A stretch of 64,000 nt of DNA, taken from the NCBI RefSeq assembly GCF_029892515.1, contig NZ_JARXVF010000002.1, positions 372,001 to 436,000 on the forward strand. The letters are read 5' to 3'. The notes beneath the pieces are model-generated. The model worked only from the letters and a program-made list of their open reading frames with translations. It did no database searches and had not been told where the DNA came from. The DNA is from Pseudaminobacter soli (ex Li et al. 2025). GTDB lineage: Bacteria; Pseudomonadota; Alphaproteobacteria; Rhizobiales; Rhizobiaceae. Shown piece by piece: positions 7,432 to 14,335 of the stretch. A program made the translations under genes and the position numbers. Position 1 is the first letter of the stretch. Each line of letters begins with the position of its first letter.

Positions 7432-7746
7432 ATCCGCAGATATCTCTCGCTCCATCCCGAACAACTCGTCAGTTTTACCGTCGAGCAACTGGATATCCTC
7501 GACACCCTGGTGCAGCGCGTCGTCGACATTGTCGACATCAGCGATCTCGGCGACAGGAACGAGGCGGCCGCAAGGATCTTGTCCATCTTCACGCTCGGCG
7601 GGCGAGCCCACGACGAGATCGTGGACATCGCAGTCCGCCTCCACAGGCAAGGCTACTCGCCCGGCGGCCGCCGCTCAGACCAGCCGACGCCGAAGCGGAT
7701 CAGGACCGAGCGCCAGCGCAGGAAGCAGCCGACGAAGCCAGAGTAG
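7432..7746 (+). CDS. Small conserved protein with apparent ATC start
   Basis: 104 residues if translation starts at the ATC at 7432, which aligns with the ATG start of its paralogue at 6837 and has AGGGAG at a normal distance upstream. The next usual start codon in frame is a GTG at 7510, which would remove the conserved RRYLSLHPEQ segment. The middle matches the paralogue (DRNEAAARILSIF). The C-terminal 30 residues are a basic Arg/Lys/Gln tail. Either a rare start codon, a start-codon mutation or a shorter product from 7510; I cannot tell which. Confidence 0.5.
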   Translation: MRRYLSLHPEQLVSFTVEQLDILDTLVQRVVDIVDISDLGDRNEAAARILSIFTLGGRAHDEIVDIAVRLHRQGYSPGGRRSDQPTPKRIRTERQRRKQPTKPE

Positions 7747-7750
7747 GCCG

Positions 7751-7775
7751 GAACAACAAGGCAGCATGCGAGTTA
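7751..7775 (+). promoter_or_regulatory. EcfG-like promoter before candidate small RNA
   Basis: GGAAC at 7751-7755, 16 nt, AGTT at 7772-7775. The first base of the -10 is the least conserved in the published consensus. A hairpin-rich non-coding stretch follows. Confidence 0.45.
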
Positions 7776-7781
7776 TGAAAT

Positions 7782-7861
7782 TGGAGCACCTGCTTTCCCG
7801 CAGGTGTGCCATTTTCCACCCCTGCATTGCCCGTCGTCTGCGGATGGCGGGCTTTCTTTTA
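7782..7861 (+). ncRNA. Candidate EcfG-dependent small RNA
   Basis: About 80 nt. A first hairpin (GCACCTG 7786-7792 with CAGGTGT 7801-7807) is followed by a terminator hairpin (from 7829, closing at 7852) and TTTCTTTT. Architecture matches the 12655 unit. No coding frame with a start signal. The terminator also closes the gene ending at 7746 if transcription reads through. Confidence 0.4.
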
Positions 7862-7866
7862 AGGTC

Positions 7867-7892
7867 GGAACTTCGGTGGCCATGAGCGCGTT
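7867..7892 (+). promoter_or_regulatory. EcfG-type promoter, 17-nt spacer
   Basis: GGAAC at 7867-7871, 17 nt, CGTT at 7889-7892. Flanking bases (GTC before, GGCCATGAG inside, TTG after) are shared with the promoter at 8463, so the two are copies of one element. Confidence 0.5.
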
Positions 7893-7898
7893 TGATCC

Positions 7899-7988
7899 AC
7901 GGAACATGGCTCCGGCGAGTTCCCCTGGTTACATCTACGCCGGATGCCGAAGCGCTCGTCGTCCCCCTCCGGAGGCGGCGGGCGTTGC
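7899..7988 (+). ncRNA. Candidate EcfG-dependent small RNA (copy 1)
   Basis: About 90 nt ending in a hairpin (7953-7963 with 7974-7984, several G-U pairs) and a weak TTGCTT tail. The promoter and part of the body are related to the unit at 8463-8580. The 3' end touches the stop codon of the oppositely oriented frameshifted gene at 7989. Confidence 0.35.
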
Positions 7989-8331
7989 TTAATTTAGCCT
8001 GGTTGCAGCCTCCAATTGGTCAATCAGTTCCAGAACATCGCGCAGGTGGAGCTTGAAGGCGGCGTCACGTAGGCCGGAGTCACGATACAGGAACAGACGT
8101 TCAAAGGAGAAGGCGAACCGCCCTGAACCTCTGGTTGTCGCCTCGGATATGCGGTATGGCCCCCAGATGCAACCGCACAACAACCATCATGTCGTCGTGC
8201 ACTTCTTGGTGTACGATGGCACGCACGCGTGAAATACCGATGTCGTTCTCATCTCTCACCTTGCTAGAAGCTCCAGCGTTAAAGTATATTTGCACCGTCT
8301 CCATGCCAACAATGGCGTTTTTATCTTGCAT
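7989..8331 (-). pseudogene. Small gene with a one-base frameshift in a G5 tract
   Basis: The first part starts at 8331 (MQDKNAIVG) and runs in one frame to a run of five G (on this strand, about 8160-8164). The second part continues in another frame through ISEATTRGSGRF to the stop at 7989. Removing one G joins them into a single protein of about 113 residues (…VVVRLHLGPYRISEA…). The protein is not recognised. The break may be a real mutation, a slippage switch or a base-call error in a homopolymer. Confidence 0.45.
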
Positions 8332-8414
8332 ATGTATTATAAATTTGTCGTTAATGATACAAGATGTATAGTCAATTTCGCTCGGGGAAGTAAAGATTAC
8401 CGAAGCGACGCAGA

Positions 8415-8453
8415 AAGGAGGCCCGTCGTCTCATTCGAGGCGCCGGGCTCCTT
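8415..8453. terminator. Bidirectional terminator hairpin
   Basis: AAAGGA and TCCTTT flank the family stem GCCCG...CGGGC, so both strands end in a T-run. It sits upstream of the start of the frameshifted gene at 8331 and just before the EcfG promoter at 8463. Confidence 0.5.
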
Positions 8454-8462
8454 TGGGACGTC

Positions 8463-8487
8463 GGAACATTAGCGGCCACGAGACGTT
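8463..8487 (+). promoter_or_regulatory. EcfG-type promoter before candidate small RNA
   Basis: GGAAC at 8463-8467, 16 nt, CGTT at 8484-8487: a perfect match. No protein gene on this strand follows within 800 nt; a strong terminator follows within 90 nt. Confidence 0.6.
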
Positions 8488-8493
8488 TGTGAG

Positions 8494-8580
8494 AATCTGG
8501 CATCGCACCCGCGATTTCCCCTCAAACGCCAGACGGCGCCCACCACCTCTCGTTCCGCTCCAGAGGTGGCGGGCGTTTTC
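8494..8580 (+). ncRNA. Candidate EcfG-dependent small RNA (copy 2)
   Basis: About 85 nt from the inferred start to a 14-bp terminator stem with one mismatch (8537-8550 with 8562-8575) and TTTT. It has a perfect EcfG-type promoter, no open frame with a start signal, and a related copy at 7867-7988. This is one of the best-supported small RNA candidates in the window. Confidence 0.45.
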
Positions 8581-8588
8581 AGAAGGCA

Positions 8589-8617
8589 CTGGACGCTCGG
8601 CGAAGGCGCGCCATATC
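8589..8617 (+). promoter_or_regulatory. Sigma70-like promoter of family G unit
   Basis: CTGGAC (8589-8594), 17 nt, CATATC (8612-8617). The same spacing is kept in the copy at 5955-5983. Confidence 0.4.
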
Positions 8618-8623
8618 GATACT

Positions 8624-8698
8624 GGGTGCTGGCGGCTCATGTGCGGACTAGCCATCAGCAGCCAGCCCGTCGTCTGGTAGAGGCGGCGGGCTTTCTTT
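8624..8698 (+). ncRNA. Candidate small RNA, family G copy 2
   Basis: About 75 nt with an internal stem (GCTGGCGGCT with AGCCATCAGC) and a strong terminator (8665-8674 with 8682-8691, then TTTCTTT). The stem is preserved, with some base changes, in the relic copy at 5993-6024. It lies antisense to the non-homologous tail of the truncated Ku frame. Confidence 0.4.
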
Positions 8699-9175
8699 AT
8701 GACTGAGGAGCAATGGACCGGCGTCTCGTAACGACGCCGGGCGGCGGGAAGGTCGACCTCGAGCAACGGATACCCGCGTTTGACATTCGTCCGCGCTCGG
8801 GTCTGTCGATGGCTTGTCCGCCGGCGCGAGGTAGTAGGGCTTGTCGCGGTAGACCTGCCCGACATCGGACAGGTCGACAAAGTTCTCAATGGTCAGCACG
8901 TGGTTCGAGAGCGGCTTAAGAGTGTCGAGATCCGATGGCGCGAGCAGCAGATATTCGTTCTTGTCGATCTCGTAGCCTTTGACCTGGTCTTTGGTCTCGA
9001 CCTCCTTGCCGGTTCCTTCATCAATGTAGGCCGGCTTGACCGGCTCCTTGGTTTCTCTGTTGAGGATTCGGATATGGACGGTCTCGGCATCGGTCCAAGC
9101 ACCCACAATCTTCACGCCGCAGGTCACGTTTCCGAGCCGCATGAAGCCTTTCCATAGAGAACGCACGCTACTCAT
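8648..9175 (-). pseudogene. Truncated Ku DNA-end-binding protein
   Basis: The N-terminal half of a bacterial Ku: SLWKGFMRLGNVTCGVKI at the start, then DQVKGYEIDKNEYLLL, and ending at VYRDKPYYLAPADK (about residue 118, near 8820). Complete Ku proteins have about 270-300 residues with the rest of the beta-barrel and a C-terminal region; all of that is missing. The open frame continues to 8648 through unrelated sequence that includes the family G small-RNA unit. An intact EcfG-type promoter lies upstream. Probably a remnant left by a recombination at the repeat. Non-homologous end joining would need another Ku elsewhere. Confidence 0.7.
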
Positions 9176-9202
9176 GACACGCTACTCCAACAAGGTTGGA
9201 GA

Positions 9203-9227
9203 ACGGGCAGGGGCGTCTATCGTTCCT
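9203..9227 (-). promoter_or_regulatory. EcfG-type promoter of the truncated ku
   Basis: On the minus strand GGAAC (9227-9223), 16 nt, CGTT (9206-9203), 28 nt before the ku ATG. The gene is broken but its promoter is perfect. Confidence 0.6.
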
Positions 9228-9381
9228 GCCGTCTAGTCGCGCATGGCGTTGCCGAACCAGTTAACCTGCATCGCAGCGCTGAGCTTGATGGTCTCCTGTC
9301 GCGCCCAGCGATAGGATGGGTGAAACTGGTTGATCAAGGATGCCTTGCCCTCTGGCCCCTGGTGCACTTTATTCTTGCATT

Positions 9382-9852
9382 ATGGCCAAGGAGATCGAGC
9401 GCCAGTTCCTGGTGGCGAACGAGGAATGGCGCAGCTCTGCCGGAAAGTCGTCGTCGATCCGCCAATTCTATGTGGCCACGGGGCCCAACCGCTCGGTGCG
9501 CGTCCGCGTCCGAGACGGGAAGGCACTGCTGACGCTGAAGTTCGGGACCGCGGCCAGGACGCGGGACGAATTCGAGTATCCCATCCCGGTTTCCGAGGCC
9601 GAGGAGATGCAGGCTTATGTCCTCGGCCAGGTCATCGAGAAGACCCGCCATCACGTCCGCCATGGCGGCTATCTCTACGAGATCGACGTCTTTGAAGGGG
9701 CATTGCAGGGGTTAGTGCTCGCCGAGCTCGAGACCGCGGAGGAAGTGCCCGATGCCGCGCTGCCGCAGTGGCTCGGCCGCGAGGTCACGGGTCGGAGCGC
9801 CTACTACAACGTGTCGCTGGCGACTTCGGGACGCCCGGTGGAGCAGCCATGA
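9382..9852 (+). CDS. CYTH domain protein (inorganic triphosphatase-like)
   Basis: 156 residues, one CYTH domain filling the protein. These tunnel-fold enzymes bind triphosphates with divalent metals. The N-terminal ExExK signature reads EIERQ (residues 4-8), with Gln in place of the usual Lys. Conserved RVRVRDGKALLTLK and the acidic EIDVFEGALQGLVLAELE strands are present. The ATG at 9382 is chosen by family start position, though no clear ribosome binding site precedes it; an in-frame ATG at 9340 is possible. It overlaps the CHAD gene by 4 nt, so the two are co-translated and probably act together on polyphosphate. Confidence 0.85.
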   Translation: MAKEIERQFLVANEEWRSSAGKSSSIRQFYVATGPNRSVRVRVRDGKALLTLKFGTAARTRDEFEYPIPVSEAEEMQAYVLGQVIEKTRHHVRHGGYLYEIDVFEGALQGLVLAELETAEEVPDAALPQWLGREVTGRSAYYNVSLATSGRPVEQP

Positions 9853-10763
9853 GCTACCGCATCGCCCGGCATCTGCCGCTCGCCGACGAATTCCGTCGCA
9901 TTGCCGATTTGCAGGTCTGCCGGGCCATGGGAAATCTGGAGGATGCGCGAAGCGATCCAGAGACGATGCTGCACGAGTGCAGGAAGCGCTTCAAGAAGGT
10001 GCGAGCGCTGCTGCGTCTCGTACGCCGGGCCGACAAGGGGTTTTTCCGCACGGAAAACGCCCGTTACCGCGATACGGCACACACGCTAGCCAGCGGGCGG
10101 AAGGCAACCGCGTTGATCGAAACAGTTGACCGGCTCATCGACGCCTACCCGAAAGCTACCGGTTCGGGCGAGCTCGACGGGATACGCACCGCCTTGGTGA
10201 TGCGGCGTGAGGCGCGCTTGCGAGAAGAGGCAGGGATGGAGAGGCGGATCGACGCTGGGCTTGCCGCCTGCAGGATAGGCCGGGCGCAGATTCGCATCCT
10301 TGAACTTCCGGACGAGCCGGACGACGCAGCCGACGTGATTGCCGCAGGCGTGAAGAAGGTCCTGCGCAAGGCCGTCCGCGCGTACAAGGCAGCCCGCAAG
10401 GACGGCACGCCCGAGCAGTTCCATGAGCTGCGCAAGGGCGTCAAGAACCATTGGATGCACCTGCAACTCCTGCGAGCCTTCTGGCCGAGCCCAGCCAAGC
10501 GCCGCCGCAAGGCGGCCCACAAGCTTGGCCAACGCCTCGGAGATCTGCACGATCTCGACGTGCTGAAGCGGCTGGTCGAGCGGGAAGGCGACGCGCTGGG
10601 CAGCCGCGAGGAGATCGAGCAGTTGCGCCGCGTGATGGCTCGCTCCGACAAGTCGCTGCGCAAGCGGTGCTTGCGAAAGGCAAAGCGCCTGCTCGACAAG
10701 GATGCGCGGAAGATGCCACGCAAGGTGGCCAAAAACTACGCGGCTCGGGCGGCGGCCGCCTAG
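9849..10763 (+). CDS. CHAD domain protein
   Basis: 304 residues, an all-alpha CHAD domain rich in conserved His, Arg and Lys: MLHECRKRFKKVRALLRLVR near residues 40-58, EQFHELRKGVKNHW near 188-201, and LGDLHDLDVLKRL near 230. CHAD proteins bind polyphosphate and are commonly paired with CYTH enzymes, as here with an ATGA overlap. The very basic C-terminal part (KRRRKAAHK, RKRCLRKAKR) fits polyanion binding. Cytoplasmic; no signal peptide. Confidence 0.88.
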   Translation: MSYRIARHLPLADEFRRIADLQVCRAMGNLEDARSDPETMLHECRKRFKKVRALLRLVRRADKGFFRTENARYRDTAHTLASGRKATALIETVDRLIDAYPKATGSGELDGIRTALVMRREARLREEAGMERRIDAGLAACRIGRAQIRILELPDEPDDAADVIAAGVKKVLRKAVRAYKAARKDGTPEQFHELRKGVKNHWMHLQLLRAFWPSPAKRRRKAAHKLGQRLGDLHDLDVLKRLVEREGDALGSREEIEQLRRVMARSDKSLRKRCLRKAKRLLDKDARKMPRKVAKNYAARAAAA

Positions 10764-10895
10764 GGCGATGAACGATGACGGCTGCGACGGACACGCTGCT
10801 GGATGGGCTCGGGGGATGTCGGCGTGGCTGCAGCAGAAATAGTCCGGCTATGACAGTGTAGTTTCGACTTCACCCCAACATTTGAAAGCACGTCG

Positions 10896-12203
10896 ATGGC
10901 GAAGAAGGCAAAAGCGGGCACCCAGGCGGGCGTGCGCGCCATGCTGCCGACCATGCCGCACTTCCTGAAGGTGCTGGGGCCTGGCCTGATCACCGGCGCT
11001 TCGGATGACGACCCAAGCGGTATCGCCACCTATTCCCAAACTGGCGCACAGTTTGGCTATGCGCCCAGTTGGACGTTGCTCTATTCCTATCCACTGATGG
11101 TCGCCATACAAATAATCAGTGCAGAGCTCGGCCGCACAACGGGGCGGGGGATCGCCGGAAATCTGAGGAAATTCTACCCGAAATCGGTCGTCTATGGCTG
11201 TGTCTCGCTGCTGCTGGCGGCAAACGTCATCAATGTCGGCGCTGACATAGGAGCCATGGCCGATGCCGTGCGGGTGCTGATCGGAGGTCCACAGATCGTC
11301 TACGTTCTGACATTCGGCGTGATCTGTGTCGTGGCGGAGGTCTACCTGTCCTACGATCGTTATGTCGTCGTTCTGAAATGGCTGACGCTCGCGCTCTTTG
11401 CCTATCTCGCTACTTTGTTCTTCGTGAAGGTCGACTGGTCCACCCTGGCACGGAGCCTCGTCGTTCCGCATGTCTCGTTCGACAAGGACTATCTGACGGC
11501 CATCGTTGCCATCCTTGGCACCACGATCAGTCCGTATCTTTTTTTCTGGCAGGCTTCCGAAGAGGTGGAGGACATCCGCGATGTGCCAAAGAGAAAAGCG
11601 CTCAAAGATGCACCCAGGCAGACGGAAGCTGCCACAGCGCGGATTCGCCAGGACACCTTCGTTGGCATGGGCTTGTCGAACCTTGTTGCGTTGTCGATCA
11701 TGATGACCGCCGCAGCGACGCTCCATGTCAACGGCATTACCCAGATCGAAAGCTCCGCCCAGGCAGCGCAGGCCCTCAAGCCGCTGGCCGGGGTAATGGC
11801 CGAAACGATCTTCGCCCTGGGAATCGTCGGCACGGGGCTGCTCGCGGTGCCAGTCCTTGCGGGATCGGCAGCATATGCCGTCGGCGAGACCTTGCGGTGG
11901 CCGACCGGGCTCGATCGGAAGCCCATGCACGCAAAGGCCTTCTACGCGACGATTGCGATCGCGACGCTGATCGGCGTCGGCCTGAACTTCAGTCCGATCA
12001 ATCCGATCCGGGCCTTGTATTGGAGTGCGGTCATCAACGGCGTCGTGGCGGTCCCGATCATGGCGATGATGATGCTGATGGCGGTGCAACCCCGCATCAT
12101 GGGCAAGAACACAATCGGCGCCGGGCTTCGTGCGTTTGGCTGGCTTTCGACGGCAGTGATGACTCTGACGGCCGCAGCAATGCTCGTGACGAGTTTTCTG
12201 TAG
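10896..12203 (+). CDS. Nramp-related divalent metal transporter
   Basis: 435 residues, with about eleven membrane segments. The first carries GLITGASDDDPSGIATYSQ, the Nramp signature region, but as DDDPSG rather than the DPGN of classical manganese/iron transporters. This places it in the divergent Nramp-related group, some of which carry magnesium or aluminium, so the substrate is uncertain. Segment 6 begins TTISPYLFFWQASEEVED. The ATG at 10896 has a weak upstream signal (GAAAG). It stands alone. A fragment resembling its last 12 codons occurs at 14771. Confidence 0.8.
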   Translation: MAKKAKAGTQAGVRAMLPTMPHFLKVLGPGLITGASDDDPSGIATYSQTGAQFGYAPSWTLLYSYPLMVAIQIISAELGRTTGRGIAGNLRKFYPKSVVYGCVSLLLAANVINVGADIGAMADAVRVLIGGPQIVYVLTFGVICVVAEVYLSYDRYVVVLKWLTLALFAYLATLFFVKVDWSTLARSLVVPHVSFDKDYLTAIVAILGTTISPYLFFWQASEEVEDIRDVPKRKALKDAPRQTEAATARIRQDTFVGMGLSNLVALSIMMTAAATLHVNGITQIESSAQAAQALKPLAGVMAETIFALGIVGTGLLAVPVLAGSAAYAVGETLRWPTGLDRKPMHAKAFYATIAIATLIGVGLNFSPINPIRALYWSAVINGVVAVPIMAMMMLMAVQPRIMGKNTIGAGLRAFGWLSTAVMTLTAAAMLVTSFL

Positions 12204-12271
12204 CCCGTCCTGTCATGTTGCCCGACACGAGATCTACCGACCTTGTGCCGCGAAGCAGCTTGTATTCCAAA

Positions 12272-12607
12272 TCACTCCAAATCCGGTACCTGGCCAGAGC
12301 GGCCAAGACCCGCGATGTCGGGTGAGGCCGACCTTGCAGTTTGGCGCTTCTCGATCTCGTAGGTAAGCCAGCGGCAGAACATGCCGATGATGGAGGCTAG
12401 AGCTCCTACGAGCAAACATGCCGTCAGAGCTACGCTTTCCTTTGCGTGCTGCCAGCTCACGAACGCCAGCAGGAGCACGCTGACGGTCGAAATGAGATAC
12501 CCGGCACCCTTCAACTTGTGTATCGCGGAGCTTGTCACGAGCGCCTCCGTTCGGTTGCTGGTGAACAAATCCATGTCCCGCATCTGGTCTGCTTGGGTGG
12601 TCCGCAT
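12272..12607 (-). CDS. Small two-segment membrane protein
   Basis: 111 residues from the ATG at 12607; starts at 12661 or 12583 are possible and none has a good ribosome binding site. Two hydrophobic segments lie at about residues 30-50 and 56-76, separated by a short HAKES loop. The C-terminal tail is charged and cytoplasmic or periplasmic (IEKRQTARSASPD). No known family. Function unknown. Confidence 0.5.
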   Translation of the reverse strand: MRTTQADQMRDMDLFTSNRTEALVTSSAIHKLKGAGYLISTVSVLLLAFVSWQHAKESVALTACLLVGALASIIGMFCRWLTYEIEKRQTARSASPDIAGLGRSGQVPDLE

Positions 12608-12623
12608 TTTAGAGAAACCTAAT

Positions 12624-12648
12624 GGAACCAACCCAGAGATTCTGCGTT
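12624..12648 (+). promoter_or_regulatory. EcfG-type promoter before candidate small RNA
   Basis: GGAAC at 12624-12628, 16 nt, CGTT at 12645-12648: a perfect match. The next thing downstream is a two-hairpin non-coding stretch. Confidence 0.6.
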
Positions 12649-12654
12649 GCTGAT

Positions 12655-12728
12655 GTTCCAACTAGGCGCATTGGTGGCGGGGGCCACCGCGACAAGCCCG
12701 TCGTCCCACCCGAGGCGGCGGGCTTATT
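12655..12728 (+). ncRNA. Candidate EcfG-dependent small RNA
   Basis: About 74 nt. A GGTGGC/GCCACC hairpin (12673-12678 with 12683-12688) is followed by a terminator stem (GCCCG 12696-12700 with CGGGC 12719-12723) and TTATTCTT. The promoter is perfect, no frame is open with a start signal, and the layout matches the unit at 7751-7861. Confidence 0.45.
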
Positions 12729-12790
12729 CTTGTGTTTCAGGCTCGTGCGAATGCCTAGGCCTGTGCGGCCCATCGGACTAGAGCAGCCGC

Positions 12791-12997
12791 ATGAATACCT
12801 CAGTGACACATGATTCCGCTGCCGAGACCTTCACCATGACGAAGGGCGCTTGGACGAATACCTATCCGATCTCCGATCTATCGAAGTGGATCAACTTCTA
12901 TCGGCTCCAGCGGGAACGCTTTCCTGCGTACGCTACGTACTACGATGACGATGTCACAGCGCTTGAGAAGCTCGCCGCTACTATCCACCGGCTCTGA
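12791..12997 (+). CDS. Small hypothetical protein
   Basis: 68 residues, not recognised. Its composition is protein-like (aromatic-rich middle: YPISDLSKWINFYRLQRERFPAYATYY), soluble, no signal peptide. The ribosome binding site is poor and there is no clear promoter, but readthrough from the EcfG-type promoter at 12624 is possible. Two small-RNA-like units follow. Low confidence that it is expressed. Confidence 0.4.
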   Translation: MNTSVTHDSAAETFTMTKGAWTNTYPISDLSKWINFYRLQRERFPAYATYYDDDVTALEKLAATIHRL

Positions 12998-13047
12998 CTT
13001 GCTGGCGCCTTACGTCTTTTCGGTGTGCACCATGCTGATTTCCCTGA

Positions 13048-13076
13048 CATGACTATGCTGGTCGGGGGCCGCTAGT
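13048..13076 (+). promoter_or_regulatory. Recurring sigma70-like promoter (unit D)
   Basis: CATGAC (13048-13053), 17 nt, GCTAGT (13071-13076), preceded by GATTTCCCTGA. Confidence 0.4.
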
Positions 13077-13082
13077 TTGCGC

Positions 13083-13157
13083 TCGCTAGCGTTCTTTTCG
13101 TTGACATCTTCGCACAATACTTGGCCCGCCCCGGTCTTCGGGGCGGGTATTTTCTTT
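13083..13157 (+). ncRNA. Candidate small RNA, unit D
   Basis: About 75 nt from the inferred start to a GC-rich terminator (13125-13133 with 13139-13147) and a T-rich tail. It sits immediately upstream of unit E, repeating the tandem arrangement of units A and B near 1.1 kb. No coding frame is supported. Confidence 0.38.
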
Positions 13158-13178
13158 TCAGCGCACTGTTTCCCCTGA

Positions 13179-13207
13179 CATGACCGAAGGTTCTGCCAGG
13201 ACTAAAC
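13179..13207 (+). promoter_or_regulatory. Recurring sigma70-like promoter (unit E)
   Basis: CATGAC (13179-13184), 17 nt, CTAAAC (13202-13207), preceded by TGTTTCCCCTGA. Confidence 0.4.
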
Positions 13208-13213
13208 TCCGCA

Positions 13214-13279
13214 ATGCGAGTGAGCAGTTTTTTCATGTCTGTAGAAGGCCCGCCTCGGCTCGCTGAGGCGGGCTTTTCC
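13214..13279 (+). ncRNA. Candidate small RNA, unit E
   Basis: About 65 nt ending in a perfect 9-bp terminator stem (GCCCGCCTC 13248-13256 with GAGGCGGGC 13265-13273) and TTTT. A T6 run at about 13229 lies in the body. The rest of the 12998-13595 interval beyond units D and E holds nothing else I can identify before the promoter region of the gene at 13596. Confidence 0.38.
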
Positions 13280-13595
13280 ATCAGACCTCGGGCGCACTCG
13301 GCGCGTGTTTGGACTGTTTGCCCCGCAAGAGCCGCGTCCGGAGCTTCGGCTGAAAATACGGAGTGAGCGGAGACGGCATTTTCCTCCATCTAGCGCACGC
13401 CGGTTGTCAGGATTCCCCCTTCAATGCCCGCCACAGTAGAGGGGCTTCACCCGGGCTGGATAGTAGAATCCCTGAATTGAACACAATCAATCGATGATGA
13501 AAATAGACTAGCGCGAGAATAGTTCTCGTTGTGGGGGCAGCAGATCGTCCTGTCATCAGATTTTCTTTGTCGATTGTTCACGAAAGGAATCCGAC

Positions 13596-14207
13596 ATGAA
13601 GAAGCTTCTCCTCAGCTCGATTGCAGTTCTTGCCATGGCGGCCTTTGTCGCCGAAGGCGCGTATGCCGGCAATCCCAGTGGTGGCGGCAGCCAGAGTGCC
13701 GGATCGGGCAACGGCAACGGCAACGGGAATGGCAACACGGGAAACAACAACGGGAACAACAACGGAAACAATAACACTGGATCCGGAAACGGAAACAACA
13801 ACGGGAATAACAATACCGGCTCCAATAATGGGAATGGAAACGGCAATAACAATAGCGGATCCAACAACGGAAACGGTAACGGCAACAATAATAGCGGCAA
13901 CAACAATGGGGGAAACAACGGAAACAATAATTCCGGCTCGGGCAACGGCAACAACAACGGCAACCATAACTCCGGGTCCAATAACGGAAACGGGAATGGG
14001 AATTTCAATAGCGGAAACAACAACGGTGTTGGAAACGGAAACAACAATTCCGGCTCGGGCAACGGCAACAACAACGGCAACCATAATTCCGGCTCGAACA
14101 ACGGCAACAACAACGGAAATAACAACCGCGGCTCGAACAATGGCAACAACAACGGCAACGGGAATATGGTCCCGGTTCATCACCATCATCACAAATCCAC
14201 GTGGTGA
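13596..14207 (+). CDS. Secreted Asn/Gly repeat protein
   Basis: 203 residues. A signal peptide (residues 1-24, ending AYA) is followed by a nearly pure Gly/Asn/Ser stretch built from GNNNGNNNSGS units, ending in a His-rich tail (VPVHHHHHKSTW). At the DNA level a segment near 13930 recurs almost unchanged 117 nt later near 14047, so the gene has grown by internal duplication. Such low-complexity secreted proteins may coat or cross-link the surface, but that is inference. AAAGGAATCCGAC precedes the ATG. Confidence 0.78.
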   Translation: MKKLLLSSIAVLAMAAFVAEGAYAGNPSGGGSQSAGSGNGNGNGNGNTGNNNGNNNGNNNTGSGNGNNNGNNNTGSNNGNGNGNNNSGSNNGNGNGNNNSGNNNGGNNGNNNSGSGNGNNNGNHNSGSNNGNGNGNFNSGNNNGVGNGNNNSGSGNGNNNGNHNSGSNNGNNNGNNNRGSNNGNNNGNGNMVPVHHHHHKSTW

Positions 14208-14265
14208 ACGTATCGCCGGATGATCCGAGAGGCGCCTGAACGAGACGCTCTCATGAACTAGAATG

Positions 14266-14301
14266 GCCCGTCGTCTCACCCTGATGCGGCGGGCTTGTTT
14301 T
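14266..14301 (+). terminator. Terminator after Asn/Gly repeat gene
   Basis: Stem GCCCG (14266-14270) with CGGGC (14290-14294), then TTGTTTTG. It has the same loop and tail style as the other family hairpins. The opposing gene ends 35 nt later. Confidence 0.5.
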
Positions 14302-14335
14302 GCGTTTCAGTGCGGCGGATTTGGCACTCCGCACC

